A stretch of 64,000 nucleotides of DNA from Brasenia schreberi (GCA_036023115.1 JAYKKT010000089.1:8581001-8645000); one strand, 5' to 3'; shown: positions 32,573 to 44,780, counted from the stretch's first letter. Translations and numbers: made by a program. Notes: generated from the sequence alone by a model not told the origin.

Positions 32573-35500
32573 ACTTAGTTTTTTTATTTTCGATTATTTT
32601 CGTATGTTTTTGGATTCTCTTTTTCTTGTTATTAATTCAGTTTGTAGTTTCAGTTTTCTTGTTTTTGATTTTTCTCTTTTTCCCCTTCTTTTTTCTTTTT
32701 TTCGATGAGATTTGAAAAAATATGCATTGAATTGCTTGTTGCTAAATGAAACATCCGGTGAGATAGACTCTTGGTGAAATTGGGTGGAGAGGAGAGATTG
32801 GGTAGGAGAGGAAAGAAAAATGTTGTAATTGGGCATGAAAGGAGAGAATATTTATACGAGAGTAATTTTGGTATTTGTTGAAAAAAAGAGTGTACATATA
32901 ATAATGCGAGTACGAAATTATGCTTTATCCAGTCAATATCAATATGAACATAAAGTTTTGGTGTACAGCTTGCTTCGCTTTATTCGAGCCAGATTGTATT
33001 CAAACTTAGGCAACCCATGATTAGCTCAATACGCTTCCCAGTCATCGTTCGGCATCTTTTTAAGGATAGTAACTTTCTAGGGAAGATATTTTATTTTATA
33101 GCTATTTCAAATAAAAAAAATATTTTCTATGACAAATGAACGAACAACTCACCCGGCTACCGGGTCGCCTCACAAGTTGAAGCTCGAGCTTGGTACTCAA
33201 GGGCGTTTGATTACAGAGCCTGAGGCTATAGAACTAGAACTACGGTTCCATTTCTCATCATAATTAAGACAGGCTTTGGCATACAGCAAAAAGTGAGTCT
33301 TTTTACTTCATTACACGGCCCAGACTCGCAATCAAACACCCCCCACGGCTCACATCCAGATTTCGCCTGCCAAAAGTAAAAAAGAAAGAATTTTTTCGGC
33401 CACAGAAGAAAAATATTGTATGTCTAGAGTCCATAATGGCTTAAATTTGATATTAAGTATGTTTTACTTTGATTCAGAATAAAATTTAAGTACATTACCG
33501 TCCGATCATAATTAGAATAACAGCCATTAAAGAATTTGGCATCTAGATGGAACCCAATGTCTGGTTGATGGAACCCAGTATCAGGACCCACATGAGAATC
33601 CAGTAACAGGTTGGACATGGGCAACTACATGATTGAAATATAGTCATAAGTCGAATATGTCCCTAATAAGCCTACATGAAAGCTTGACAGAGTGGCAAAT
33701 CAAACACCTCAGACGTGATCAGATCAAACCCTAAACTGGGTTTGGGTCGTGGCCACTAGGGACCAACCATTTTCAGGTCCAACTAGCAAAGAGAAAAACG
33801 TGGGTATGGGTCCTACCAAACAAGGTATGGCAGCTTGGATCCAGTCTGATCCAAATAGGCGTGTCTCTGCCACCAGGGTCCATGAAGACACAGGTGGATC
33901 CTGAATGCCAATGCAAAAATGGATTTGGATATGGGTATAAAGTTCAGTCTTTCACGTAGAGTTGTCAATGGTTCGGATTCATCTAGTTTTAGTCGGGTTA
34001 AGTAAAGAACTGAAACCAATTAACAATCGGACTCTTCCATATTAAGGTCTGATTTTCTACTTGGCATGGTCACTGGTATATGGTTATGGTCCACATCCAA
34101 AAAATGCGTGCCTTCATCATTATTTTACTTGTGAGAATCCAATCCAACCTCGGATCCAATTATTTCCTTGAGCTTGGCCGCATCTGTTTTGAAGCTCGCC
34201 AGAATCTTGCCAACCCATCACCAAGAAAAAGTGGTGCGCACCATTCGATGATCAAAATAAGACCTTCACCAATAATTGGTGTGATTTACTATGATGATCT
34301 CATGATCATTATTTTTTATATCATTTTCTTTCTTTCTTTTTTTTATGATCGTTTTGATACAAAGTATTAGCATATGAAGCACTATTCAATTTGCTTTGTG
34401 CCTTCTATAAACTCTCTCTCTCTGTGTGTGTGTGTGTGTGATGAAACTTGATTTTCTTTTATGAAAGGGCTCTCATTTTACTAGATATGCATTTCTATAA
34501 TTTAACCCAATAATCACTATGATAATCACAACTTGTGTTTGAGAAGACTTCTTTCCTGTATCAGGCCAACACAACTTTGTTTTATATATATAATTAAAAC
34601 ATGAATTTACTAATTAACATATGAAATGTAATTTAATAAATAGAATACAGATAAAACACAGTGTGAATACTTAAGTCTTAATTTGATCCAACTACGAACC
34701 TCCTTTGATTAATTATTAATCTTATTGGTAGAATACAGAAAAAACACAGTGTGAATACAGAAAAAACACAGTGTGCAATCTAATTATTAATCTTATTGGT
34801 CGATTTTATAATACCCAGTGTTTCTCTTCCTCACATAAACAAAGTTATAATTTATATCATTTTAATTTAATCCACCTTCCTCAAGTAACATTTTTTTTAA
34901 TTAAAAAAGTTAGAAAAATAGTAATTTATTTTCGGCAATGCAATGCCTCACCCTATGAAGCACAAACAAAAATAAAATATAAGCTCTATAACCACTGAAA
35001 CTAAAACAAAGCCTTTTCTCTCACTAAGTGGGTTCAACTGTACGCATTCTTAACTGTCTCTTGGTGTGCCCAGACTTTTGGATCCAGTGATTTTATTTGC
35101 TAGGGTGCCCTCGAGAAGGTTCACTATTTCATTCATTTGCTTTCGAGGACATGAGTGCTATTTATTAAGTTTTAAGAATATTTAAAAAATATAAAAAGTA
35201 ACTTTATTATATCATTACCATTTAAAATTAAAAAGTGAACATAAGTATACATCTATTGCAGGTTGCACAATCCAATCACTTCATTAATTTTCTTAAATTG
35301 CTACTCAATATAGAATTTTCATGCTTGCGCTAGTTAACATGAAGGACCACGAGTTCATCTCCATCACTGCATATGAAGGACCACGAGTTTATCTCTGCGG
35401 TTGCATCATGAGCCAATATTTTATCTTCGTGCACCAACGTGTCGAACTGTCACACCAACCCAATTCTTTTTTTATGTTACTGCCGATGGACGTAAACACG

Positions 35501-36160
35501 AACGTTTTAAGTTGCGTCTATATAGCGTGTTATTTTGTCATCAATTTTGTGTTATGCGTTGTTTTCACATCATCTCATGCCCTACTCGTGTCAAAAACAG
35601 TTCAACACGAACAGAAACCACTTTCTGGTGTTGCGTTGGGTGGACATGGACACCGATTTTTCAAATCCTGTTCACGTCGTGTCTTATATTGGCAGTCGAA
35701 TGCATATTTGGGAGCTGAAGAAGGATCCAAAACTGAATCCAGGAGCTGGTAACATGGAAATTTGCCCAATACGTCAGTATTTAACTAATTATTAAATCTT
35801 ACATGCATAAAATTAATAGCACTAAGTCGCAGTAGTTGGCAGATCGGAGACCATGAATTTCAAGAGCTTATTTCATGGAAATGAGTTGAACTCTGCATGC
35901 ACACCATGTAAGGGGGATTTAAATACTTAGGGGAGTCAATGATAGCATCTGTAAGAGCTACCAGAATTCCTAAAAATTATATATATGTATGTATGTGTGT
36001 GTGTGAAAACCGGATCATATCCAAGACATGCTTACCTATTGTTTTTTGGTGGCATGAATGTCAAAAAATTTAAGATTTTTCAAAAAAGAATGAATAACCC
36101 TAAAAAGTAATGATCGAGTATTGGTGAGGAGTGTCGATGGTGGGTAAGATCCAATTACTC
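32573..36160. other. Intergenic, AT-rich; small local repeats only
   Basis: No gene seen. It contains direct repeats of gaatacagataaaacacagtg-type units (34643-34776), a doubled ggaccacgagttcatctc unit (35343 and 35374), and at 34995-35050 a decayed LINE 3' end (aaagccttttctctcactaa). Confidence 0.5.
34995..35055 (-). repeat. Old LINE 3'-end remnant
   Basis: aaagccttttctctcactaa followed by gtgggttcaactgtacgcattc aligns with the RTE 3' end (aagccttttcccatactaga, cggggtcagctacatggattc). Short and diverged. Confidence 0.5.
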
Positions 36161-36176
36161 TTTCCCTTTCTTTCTT

Positions 36177-36248
<72 letters not shown>

Positions 36249-36309
36249 TACATATATATATATACATATATACATATATATATATATATACATATATATA
36301 TACATATAT

Positions 36310-36403
<94 letters not shown>
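36161..36403. repeat. Complex microsatellite (CT)n(TA)n(CATA)n(TATG)n
   Basis: About 240 bp of CT, TA, CATATA, TACA and TATG repeats. The segment 36311-36403 runs from (TACA)n through (TA)n to (TATG)n and is self-complementary, so it could form a cruciform. Confidence 0.97.
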
Positions 36404-37721
36404 AAACTCAAGAAACTATATCTAGACATGGCCAGTCTAGGTAGGAAGCTGTTGGTTCTGGTTCACCTTAGAACCATGAACCATAACTGAATAGGTTATC
36501 GGTCGGTATCGTATTACACAGTGTCATTGTTATTCCTCTTCCTTTTGCTTTCTTATTTTAAATTAATTTTCTTCTAAATCTAGTATTCTATAATATTGTA
36601 AGTTATATATTCCACACTTCTTGAGTTGGTATCCTCTATGATATGTGCTCCAATACGATAATTTATAACAACAATTCTTAGTAAATCTTTCTTAATTGTT
36701 TTTAAAAGAATTTAAGAATCATTAGAGCATCAATTTCACCTCCTACACGCCTGGTAGCCCCAGGGTTGGTCAAGACCCAAAGAGGAAAATTCCAGAAAAG
36801 GATCTTAAGAATATTTGTTTTGGCCATGATTTAAATGTTAGACGTGAATTAGTGCTTTGCCTCTAACGATCTTAGTAGCTTGCACGGACAGAGGGTTGCC
36901 CGGTGTCCCCGGGCTCGGTTGACCAGCTTGTTCACAGCTTGGATTTAGATCAAGACCCAAATCCAATCAGCTGGGAATTCAGGATTTGATATTCCTGGAT
37001 TAACTACAACAAACCATATATGAAGAATCAAGTATATACTCGTTTAGGCTTTTATTCAAAGATCTGGCAAACATCTGTCTGATGAATATTGGATCTTACT
37101 ATCATGTAAAATCTGGATCGAGTTTGGCTCCCTTCTACCACATCCCAATCCAACAGCGACCCCGTTTAAGCTTATATCTAGTTTGTTTGGATTCAACAAT
37201 GGCCATATTTGACCAAGGTGCAAACCCTTTACACTCCTACCTTCGGAAGGAACTTCCGTCTAAATCCGTGAAACGTCCCTGAGATCCGATCCACACCACA
37301 TATGAGGACACATACATGGGTCGATGACATCATCAGTCTATATTCTGGATGGATTTGGACATGCATGTGATCCAAATCAAACTAGCGTAGAAAATTAAAT
37401 GAAGCCCCAAGTGATCCTTTGATCCTCGATATGACCAGCAATCTCATGTTTCATGTCATGACATTTCGTGTTCGTAATTAAATTTTGACACAGCAAGATT
37501 TTTTTCATGGTGGGCACGAACATGGCCATGGGTCATATCAGGTTTTTTCGTGTCGCGTGCGATTGGCAAGTCTAGAAGTTGAGTGAGTTGAATGGTTACC
37601 TTAAAGTAGAAAAAATACACCCCAATTGGTTCCGTATTGAGGCAAGATACTTGCTTTGCACAAAATGGACAAAACGTCATTTTCTTCTCTGAACATCTGC
37701 TTGTAGAAGACGGACTCTTAC
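36404..37721. other. Intergenic; repeat-derived sequence
   Basis: At 36424 agacatggccagtctagg resembles the MITE terminus. 36940-37390 has several ggatttggatc/gatccaaatcc words also seen near 13480, 30950 and 33900. No gene seen. Confidence 0.4.
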
Positions 37722-37920
37722 CTGTAAATTTCGGAGGACTTTTAGCGTTCTTTTGTGAAAATCCAATCAGTTTGGTGGGTATTCGAAAATTTCTCGGAGA
37801 TGAAAGGTGTAAACGGAGGGTGGTAATGGCGTTTCTGTAATATATCAGACAATGAGGGCGTGTTGAGTAATGAGAATGGGGTTTACGAAACGGCTCCAGA
37901 GCTGAGGACAGCGAAGCCAT
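37722..37920 (-). CDS. Possible first coding exon (putative plastid-targeted protein), orphan
   Basis: Starting at ATG 37920 the minus strand reads MASLSSALEPFRKPHSHYS and continues rich in Ser, Arg, Pro and Lys with almost no acidic residues, typical of a chloroplast transit peptide. At 37721 there is a strong donor, ACAG/GTAAGAG. The frame stays open beyond the donor to 37456, but the composition changes there. No downstream exon was recognised in the repeat-rich DNA at lower coordinates, so this may be a gene fragment, a very long-intron gene or a chance frame. The protein is not recognised. Confidence 0.35.
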
Positions 37921-38085
37921 GTGTGGGGTTTAGGTGGAAGGTGGGCCCCAAGGAGGACGGACATCTGGTCATCAGTCTGCGGGCCCCACGAAGTTGCAAA
38001 AGCCACCCAAGAGTGATGCGAGAGACAGCTGCCACCGTTTGACCAGAGCTCCACCCTAACCCCTACCACCTTCGCCAAATTACGC
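37921..38085 (-). promoter_or_regulatory. GC-rich promoter-like region with GGGCCC and telo-box-like motifs
   Basis: Upstream of the possible exon there are two GGGCCCC blocks (about 37943 and 37980; GGGCCC-type sites are common in promoters of plant housekeeping genes) and a telo-box-like ccctaacccctac (about 38053). The region is clearly more GC-rich than its surroundings. Confidence 0.35.
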
Positions 38086-39374
38086 CGTAACTACCACTTC
38101 TCGATGTCTCCGAAATACCCCCAACTTAAAATATAAAAGAAGTTGAAATGCATGACGTACGACACGAAAACTGGATACCAACACGACTGTTTCTACGCAA
38201 GGTACACAAAAAAATGGGGTTGTGTTATTGTTGTCTAATACATAAAATGATGTAAATACCACCTCAAACACAAAATCGCCGACGATATGAATTTGACACG
38301 GATCAAACTCGAAAATCACCTAAAGCAACACGAAAAAGGTCCGTTGAACCTTCAAGTTAACATGTTTTCGGCAGAAATACGAAGACACGATCAAGCAAAA
38401 TCTAAGATTGCCACCTCTACAGCAAACGCAGACAGTTTGGATTTGGTTCGGATCTATAGTGGTTCATCAAGTCCGATAGGTTGACTACAGATTTTGAGCT
38501 GAGCCTGATGAATCGGATTTGGATATATACGAATACATATGCAAGCGGGGCTGATAATTTTTGACATGAGAAGCTGGAATCAACATTACCCGAAAGGTTC
38601 TTTGTGTACTCAATCACGCAAGAAAGAGCAGGTCGTATTCAGGTTGACCCGTGCTTTGGTGCTTGCACTAAATGTCATTGACAATATACACGAAACACGA
38701 AGACTACTCGCGATGTCAGTAGTATCATGAAAATCCAACACAAACATGACCTAAAACGCTTGTGATTGTTCACTTCAAACTACAATTAAAAGTGGCACGT
38801 ATTTGGTTTGACATAACTTTATACGTTCATGAGATGACAGCACAAACACGACACGAAACAGGACGTTGCTATCTCATGGCCGACGTTTGTACTAAAGCTT
38901 TTCAGGTAATGCGTGTCTGGAGTATTAATTGGATAATTTAAACGTATTTACATGGCGTCCTCACGAACCCTATTTACACAAACTGATGACAACACGTGCT
39001 ATTCTTTTGTTCATCCAAATGAACAAGGTAAACTACTGCGATTCTTTACAAAACAAGAGATTAAAATTTGAGTGAAAATTATCAACAAATAATGACAAGT
39101 TGTTATATAAAGTTCTTTTCTTATTTTGGTGTATGATAAAGATATATGCCAAGGCTTGATTGATTCAAGTGGTTCCGCACTTGTTCATCTTAAGAAAGAT
39201 ACTGAGTTCAGTCTTGTTAAAACAAAAACAGTGCTGGGAGAGCTTTACCCTATGATGGCCCAACTCGACTCAAATTCGATTATTTGGGGATCCTTTGTCT
39301 TTGGAAATATACCGGTCTAGAGTGTAAGAACCAGTTTGATTGGCATAAATCAGCCAAATTCAAATTGAATTCAA
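38086..39374. other. Intergenic; CACGA-rich decayed repeat
   Basis: Repeated words such as cacgacacgaaac, gacacgaaaac and acacgaaacacg suggest a decayed dispersed repeat. Similar words occur at 35420-35700 and 37450-37560. No gene seen. Confidence 0.4.
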
Positions 39375-39377
39375 CAA

Positions 39378-39880
39378 CTAGATGAGATTAGCTACATGGA
39401 TTTCTTGTTTCCATAAAGCCCGATTGTGTGCCATGCTAACAATTAATTCAATATAAGATAGATAATTGTTTATTGTTTCCTTCTAACATTTTTGTGTTTT
39501 CCCCCTTTTTTAACATTTTTACAATCTAGTTTTTCATACTTTCTTATCAAAGCTTTCTTTTGTCATCTTTCTATATGTTTAGATAATCTTAAATGATTTT
39601 TTTCTTATTTTATCATCTATTGGTGTGACTCTTAATTTGTTTCTAATAACCTCGGTATGTAAACGGTCTTTTCTTATGTGATCACTCATTCACGAATATC
39701 TTTTGTACATATTATCAATATGTATGTTTAAACAATCTTAAATGATTTTTTCTTATTTTATCATCTATGTGCGACTCTTAATTTGTTTCTAATAACCTCG
39801 GTATGTAAACAGTCTTTTCTTGTGTGGCCACTCATTCACGAATATCTTTTGTACATATTATCAATAATTACCCACACACT
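39378..39880 (-). repeat. Decayed RTE LINE 3' fragment with an internal tandem duplication
   Basis: gattagctacatggatttcttg, then gtgccatgctaacaattaattc, and then ctcttaatttgtttctaataacctc match the LINE 3' region in order. A unit of about 145 bp (about 39578-39722) is repeated at 39723-39867 with few changes. The tail is lost. Confidence 0.8.
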
Positions 39881-39961
39881 AAGCCATAAATCAGATTCAT
39901 AGAAAAATGTCCTTTGACTCGATTTGGGCATAGGATATTTATACAAAACATTTTGTACAAA

Positions 39962-40009
39962 TTATTGCTTAGTTTTTTAAGAGAACTATATTTTAAATAA
40001 ATCACATGG
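39962..40009. repeat. Direct repeat, first copy
   Basis: attattgcttagttttttaa and the following AT-rich ~25 bp recur at 40381-40424. The two copies are about 420 bp apart, just upstream of the DREPP/PCaP-like gene. Confidence 0.8.
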
Positions 40010-40380
40010 TAAAATCTTGATCATTACTTGACTGACAAGTTAATTAATTTTTTGGAGAATAAAAGGCCAAGCGCTTTAATCGTTTATTTGGCTTGTTTCT
40101 AACTCATTATTCTGAAAATTGGCCATTCTGATCTTTCATTGTAGTTGCAGTGATCGCTCATCGCCCTTTATTTAAGTCTTTTTAACTAAAGACTGGTCTT
40201 CTGGTAAGAAGAACTGCCGGACAGGATGAAGGCCAGTGGTGGCACTCTTGAAATAATCTGGATCCTTCGGGCATTTTATTAGACGCTCGACCAAAGGGCC
40301 GGGTTGACAGTTGGTTAACAGCACCTCCTCCGAATCCAACCTCAAACATCTCTTTGTCTCTCTCTCTTAGTGGTATGAGT

Positions 40381-40424
40381 ATTATTGCTTAGTTTTTTAA
40401 GAAAGTTATATTTTAAATAATTTT
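40381..40424. repeat. Direct repeat, second copy
   Basis: See 39962-40009. This copy lies 126 bp before the start codon of the DREPP/PCaP-like gene and may be in its promoter or 5' UTR. Confidence 0.8.
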
Positions 40425-40549
40425 TGGTGACGAAGAGCTGTTTGGTCTTTAAATTGTGTTGATTGTTTTCCTGCCTTTCTCTTGTTTGTCGATTCTTGGT
40501 GCTCATAGTTCACAGTTCTTCGGGTTCTAAGTTTGAGACAGGAGCAAAT

Positions 40550-41386
40550 ATGAGTTTTTGGAAGGAAAAGGTTGTGCCAAAGTTCAAGAAGTACTTTGAC
40601 AAGTCCAGCAAGAAGAAGGCAGGAGCAGAAGCTAGCAAGGCCTTTGATGAATCCAAGGTGATTTTCCTTCCTTCTGTTCAATTATTTTTCTTATTTGAGA
40701 TTGAATTCCACTGAGATTATCTGCTATTGAAAGTATTCAATCATTTGCTGGTCACCCAAAAGGTCGATCTCTCTGTGTGTGTATGAATCTTGGTATATGT
40801 GTGATTCTATGGTTTCCAGTCTGCTTCTTATTTGATGGTGATGGTCGTTTGTACATACCCTCTCCCTCTACAGTTAATATTGATGAGGGTTTGACATATG
40901 CAAAAGCCAATGTTAACTTTGGTTTGTGGGTGTAGGTGGATTTCGATAAGGAATTTGAGGAGAAGAAGGACGACTTAAAACCAAAAGTTCTCGAAATATA
41001 TGAAGTTTCATCAGTTGAGATTAAGGTAATTGAACATGCATAACCTTAAACCTCGTGAATAAATATATATAGTGCAAATTAGGTGAAGAGTATTTTGAAG
41101 TGGTTATGCGGTAACTCCTGCAGACATTTATCAAGGAGCGTAAACCGGAACAGCTAAAGAAGCACTCTGCGCTTGTTCAGAAGTTCCTCGATGAATTAGC
41201 AAAAATCGGTAAGTTAATAACATCTTTGACAGATTGAATAAACCATTTTCCTAAACTTTCTACCATGTTGGTATGTCGTTAGCACCGTCAACCACTGCCG
41301 CATAAGCTTTCCAAGCACCGAGCCATCAGAATGCGTCTGCCTTGCAGCAGCACACAGTAAACGATTATATATATATATATATATAC

Positions 41387-41477
<91 letters not shown>

Positions 41478-42430
41478 ACTGACTAATTGGGCGATGGACA
41501 CTCTGTATTTGAGTTTTCCATCTAGAAATGTGATCTTGCTAGTTAACGAAGACTTGTGCATCGTTTACCTGCTTAAGACTCAAGTAATTGCAACTCTTAT
41601 AAAAGTATCCTCGCACAACTGCACGCATCTTTAAAATACGTAGAATCATGAGCAGGGGCTTTATAAACCAAAAAATGTGAAGAAAACACTGTTCATCAAT
41701 TATTCAATTATATAGCAAAGTTTGTCTGAATATATATAACCATGACTCTACGTTTTATATACATATATGTATGTATGAGTACTATCATTCTCAAACTTAA
41801 GCATCGGTCATTTTCACCGTATACAATGATTTCTACTGTTTTTAAGGAATTTTATTTTAAACAAAAGAAAACCATTAAAAGTCATATTTAGTGTTGTTTG
41901 TGCAAAAATGGCATTGCCATTGCTTTGGAGTCCAAGTAAGTGCATTAGAACCCATATTTTAAGTGGTTGACACGTGCTTTTAGATTCAATAGTTTGTAGG
42001 GGTTTCTTGTCCTCAGATGAATAATCATAGTTATTATCAATAACTAAAATCAACAATGATGAAAATAATGTAGTAACAATGGTATGGACAATTATTTTGA
42101 GTAGAATTCCCGGGATCAAAGCAAGCATCGGAGGCATCAGCAAAACATGGACCAACGAACGTCTCAACCACAGTCTTCTACGTGTTTGAGAAGGTCGCCA
42201 TCTTCGTTCCTGTGGAAGAGAAAGTAGAAGAAAAACCAGCTGAGCCAGCAGTAGATGCCGAAGAACCAGAGCGAACTCCACCACCGCCACCGGAGGTTAA
42301 AGAACGTGCGACCACTAGTGAAGAAGTGTCAGACCCAGAGAAAGCTGTTCCCGCCGAAGCTGTCGCAAAAGTCGAAACCACCACAGTTGTTGAAGAAGTA
42401 AAGAAAGGAGAAGTTGTTCCGCCGAAGTAG
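40550..42430 (+). CDS. PCAP1: DREPP/PCaP1-like plasma-membrane-associated cation-binding protein (4 exons)
   Basis: The family is peripheral to the plasma membrane and binds phosphoinositides, Ca2+ and calmodulin, and microtubules or actin in studied members. Exons 40550-40657, 40936-41025, 41124-41208 and 42105-42430 join in phase (GT-AG) into 202 residues. The Lys-rich N-terminus (MSFWKEKVVPKFKKYFDK) is the lipid-binding part. SKAFDESK, EEKKDDLKPKVLEIYE, KKHSALVQKFLDEL and EFPGSK are family motifs. FEKVAIFVP precedes an acidic Pro/Glu/Val-rich tail with VEEK repeats. Residue 2 is Ser; the Arabidopsis PCaP1 N-terminus is MGYW and its Gly2 is myristoylated, so this protein cannot be anchored in that way. 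Intron 3 (896 bp) carries a long (TA)n(GA)n repeat. Confidence 0.95.
41366..41476. repeat. Microsatellite (TA)n(AG)44 in intron 3
   Basis: About 10 TA units, tacat, then 44 AG units. It lies within intron 3 of the DREPP/PCaP-like gene. Confidence 0.97.
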
Positions 42431-42751
42431 GAAGTGTCACCGGCGGCGCCGGAGCTGTCGGAGCGGCGATACATGAATTGGTTAAAGGGCAGATCCCGGT
42501 CCCTGTCCATGTCCGATCGGTTTGGAATACCAAAGTGGGTTCTTCCTCTTGTTTGTAAAATAAGCGTCGAATTGTGTTCGTCTGTCTCTATAATTTCTGT
42601 TCATCGTTTGTTTTATATTTACCTTACTATTTATCATTCTTTGAAGGTGGTTTTGTCGATGGTTATAAGCTCTCTTTCGTGAAGTTGTATTTATGCGTTT
42701 TGGAATCTTGTCCTGTAAAACTCGAGGGTGAAAGTCTGAACATGATGAATG

Positions 42752-42753
<2 letters not shown>

Positions 42754-42800
<47 letters not shown>
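42754..42800. repeat. Microsatellite (CT)n
   Basis: About 23 CT units, in the 3' flank of the DREPP/PCaP-like gene (possibly 3' UTR). Confidence 0.97.
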
Positions 42801-42802
<2 letters not shown>

Positions 42803-43129
42803 GCTGTAATGTTCTAAGCAAATTCTAGGTTCTCTCACACAAAAACTAAATTTAATGCATGACGAGAGCAAATAAATGATAGCTTTCGCAATTTGATTTA
42901 ATTGCGTCTATATATTATCTATGGTTACCACCATAGCATACGGTGGTGTGCGATATATATTTTAGATTTAATGAGCCACCAAAATAGAAAACCATGAAGA
43001 ACCCATTATAATCATCTGATTTTTGAGTGAGATGAAGGATTGAGGAAAGCATAAATACAATCTCCGCTCAGTCGACAGAGATGATCGTTTCATGTGGTTC
43101 TCTATTTTCATGGTTTAATGAATCTAAAT

Positions 43130-43130
<1 letters not shown>

Positions 43131-43180
<50 letters not shown>
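43131..43180. repeat. Compound microsatellite (CT)n(AT)n
   Basis: About 11 CT units, then about 13 AT units. Confidence 0.97.
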
Positions 43181-43183
<3 letters not shown>

Positions 43184-43638
43184 GAATACTGAATAATACC
43201 GAACAAAGCAAAAAGACGCAGAGCTGTTGCAATTTCAAAATCAATGCAAAACCCAGAATCAACATGACCTAAAAATTCATCATTCGTATGCAAGAAAGAA
43301 GAGAAAATTTGCGTTGTTGACCTATTTTAAGCTCAAACATCAGAAAATACGACCTGAAAACGAAACCCCTGTCCCTACTGGACTTTCCTTAACAAAGTGA
43401 GGGTAGAAATCTCATTTCGGCTCTATTAGAACTTATAAGGCGATTTTGGTATGTTAATGGGAATTATAAAATAAACGTTGTTAATTAAAAATGTGTTCCT
43501 AAAGCAGTTGAAAAGCATTTTCAATTCAAATGAAAGCAAGGAAAAGAAATAGAAAAAAACCCAAATTTCTTGTCGAGTTTGATGAAAAGCATGGTGTTTA
43601 CATAACATTGATATATAGAAAGATATTTTTGAAAGTAT

Positions 43639-43791
43639 TGAATGTCATTGGACATAAAAATGTTTACAAAATTTATCTCCATCACTCCTCTCTCTCCGTC
43701 ATACATACATATATCTAATGTCATTGGACATAAAAGTGTTTACAAATTTTATCTCCATCACCCCTCTCTGTCCCTCATACATACACATATA
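43639..43791. repeat. 76-bp tandem duplication
   Basis: Two units, 43639-43714 and 43715-43791, each beginning aatgtcattggacataaaa and ending in catacat and atat words; about 90% identical by eye. The second runs into a CT repeat (43794-43816). Confidence 0.9.
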
Positions 43792-43816
43792 TTTCTCTCT
43801 CTCTCTCTCTCTCTAT

Positions 43817-44370
43817 GTATATAGAGAGAGACCAGAATTATTGTGGAAGGGTCCACAGGATGGTTATCCACTACATGGGTCTCTGTCTGTTACTTGCACG
43901 CAAGTAATGAAATTGTGACATCTGAACGATACATTTATATAATGGTTTTTGGATGATTAGCACAAGTGAAGGGTTCATGGTGGGCCTTGTTCGAAAGGAT
44001 CCATGTTGCTTGGTTGAGTGGCCAAAGGCTCATATCGGCGACCCATCGCCATCCCTAACAACTCACGCTGAAAAGCCCCACTTGTATTCGTTTTCACATA
44101 TGCATTTAAATATCTCAAGCAATTCTTTCAAATTGAATTAACCCCAATTATTAATTCAATAATTTATCTTCCGGTTTGAAAGGTTTGTAATCTGACACGA
44201 GATAAAGATAAGAATAATCCACGTGGCAGATCATACTTAATGCAAGATCAGTGACGGATTGAGAAACTTGTTTAGGGTGGGACATGCTTTATGTTTTCCA
44301 AGAGCCGGCTTTAAAATTGAAATTTTTACAAGGGATCACTCTTGCATGGTGGGTCTCAAGACTCCATTTA
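43817..44370. other. Intergenic, no gene seen
   Basis: No coding or repeat feature recognised. Confidence 0.5.
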
Positions 44371-44372
44371 TT

Positions 44373-44406
44373 ATGGGAAAAGGCTTAGTTGTTGTTGTTG
44401 TTGTTG
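44373..44406 (+). mobile_element. Very short LINE 3' end with (TTG)n tail
   Basis: tatgggaaaaggcttag followed by six TTG units is the extreme 3' end of the RTE family, so this is a strongly 5'-truncated insertion or a template-switch product. Confidence 0.75.
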
Positions 44407-44780
44407 AATGAGGTGATCGTCTCATCCCGGATCCACTACTACGCAAGATATACAGAATTGGTTTTTATAAGACTTGTGCCATATGCCACCACAAAATTTA
44501 AATCTTTGTAAAAAGAAAAAGAGAATGGCTATATATGTTTCGTGGAATTAAACATGTAGGTAGAATATATAGCTCTTAAAGTTATGGACTAGGGAATCCA
44601 AGTAGATGTTTTCAGATTCTATCCCGACCCGAATCTCCACCATATCCAATTAAGTACAGTTTGAGCTGTTGAGTGAGGATTGAATCGAAGTGGGCACCTA
44701 AATTTGGGGGGGAAATGCAGCTTATAGTCAATTAGATAGGCTATAATCTGTATAAATGTGGGTTATTGGACCCTCCCTAT

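Noticed and set aside
35321..35795. Overlapping frames of up to 143 codons
   Set aside because: Three frames overlap in a decayed CACGA-type repeat; none has a domain or splice context.
36161..36403. CRISPR-like array
   Set aside because: Simple-sequence repeats in eukaryotic DNA with no spacers; the LINE and TTG repeats elsewhere are likewise not CRISPR.
36100..36490. Tyr/Ile-repeat frames on both strands
   Set aside because: Translation of TA/CATA microsatellite, no coding content.
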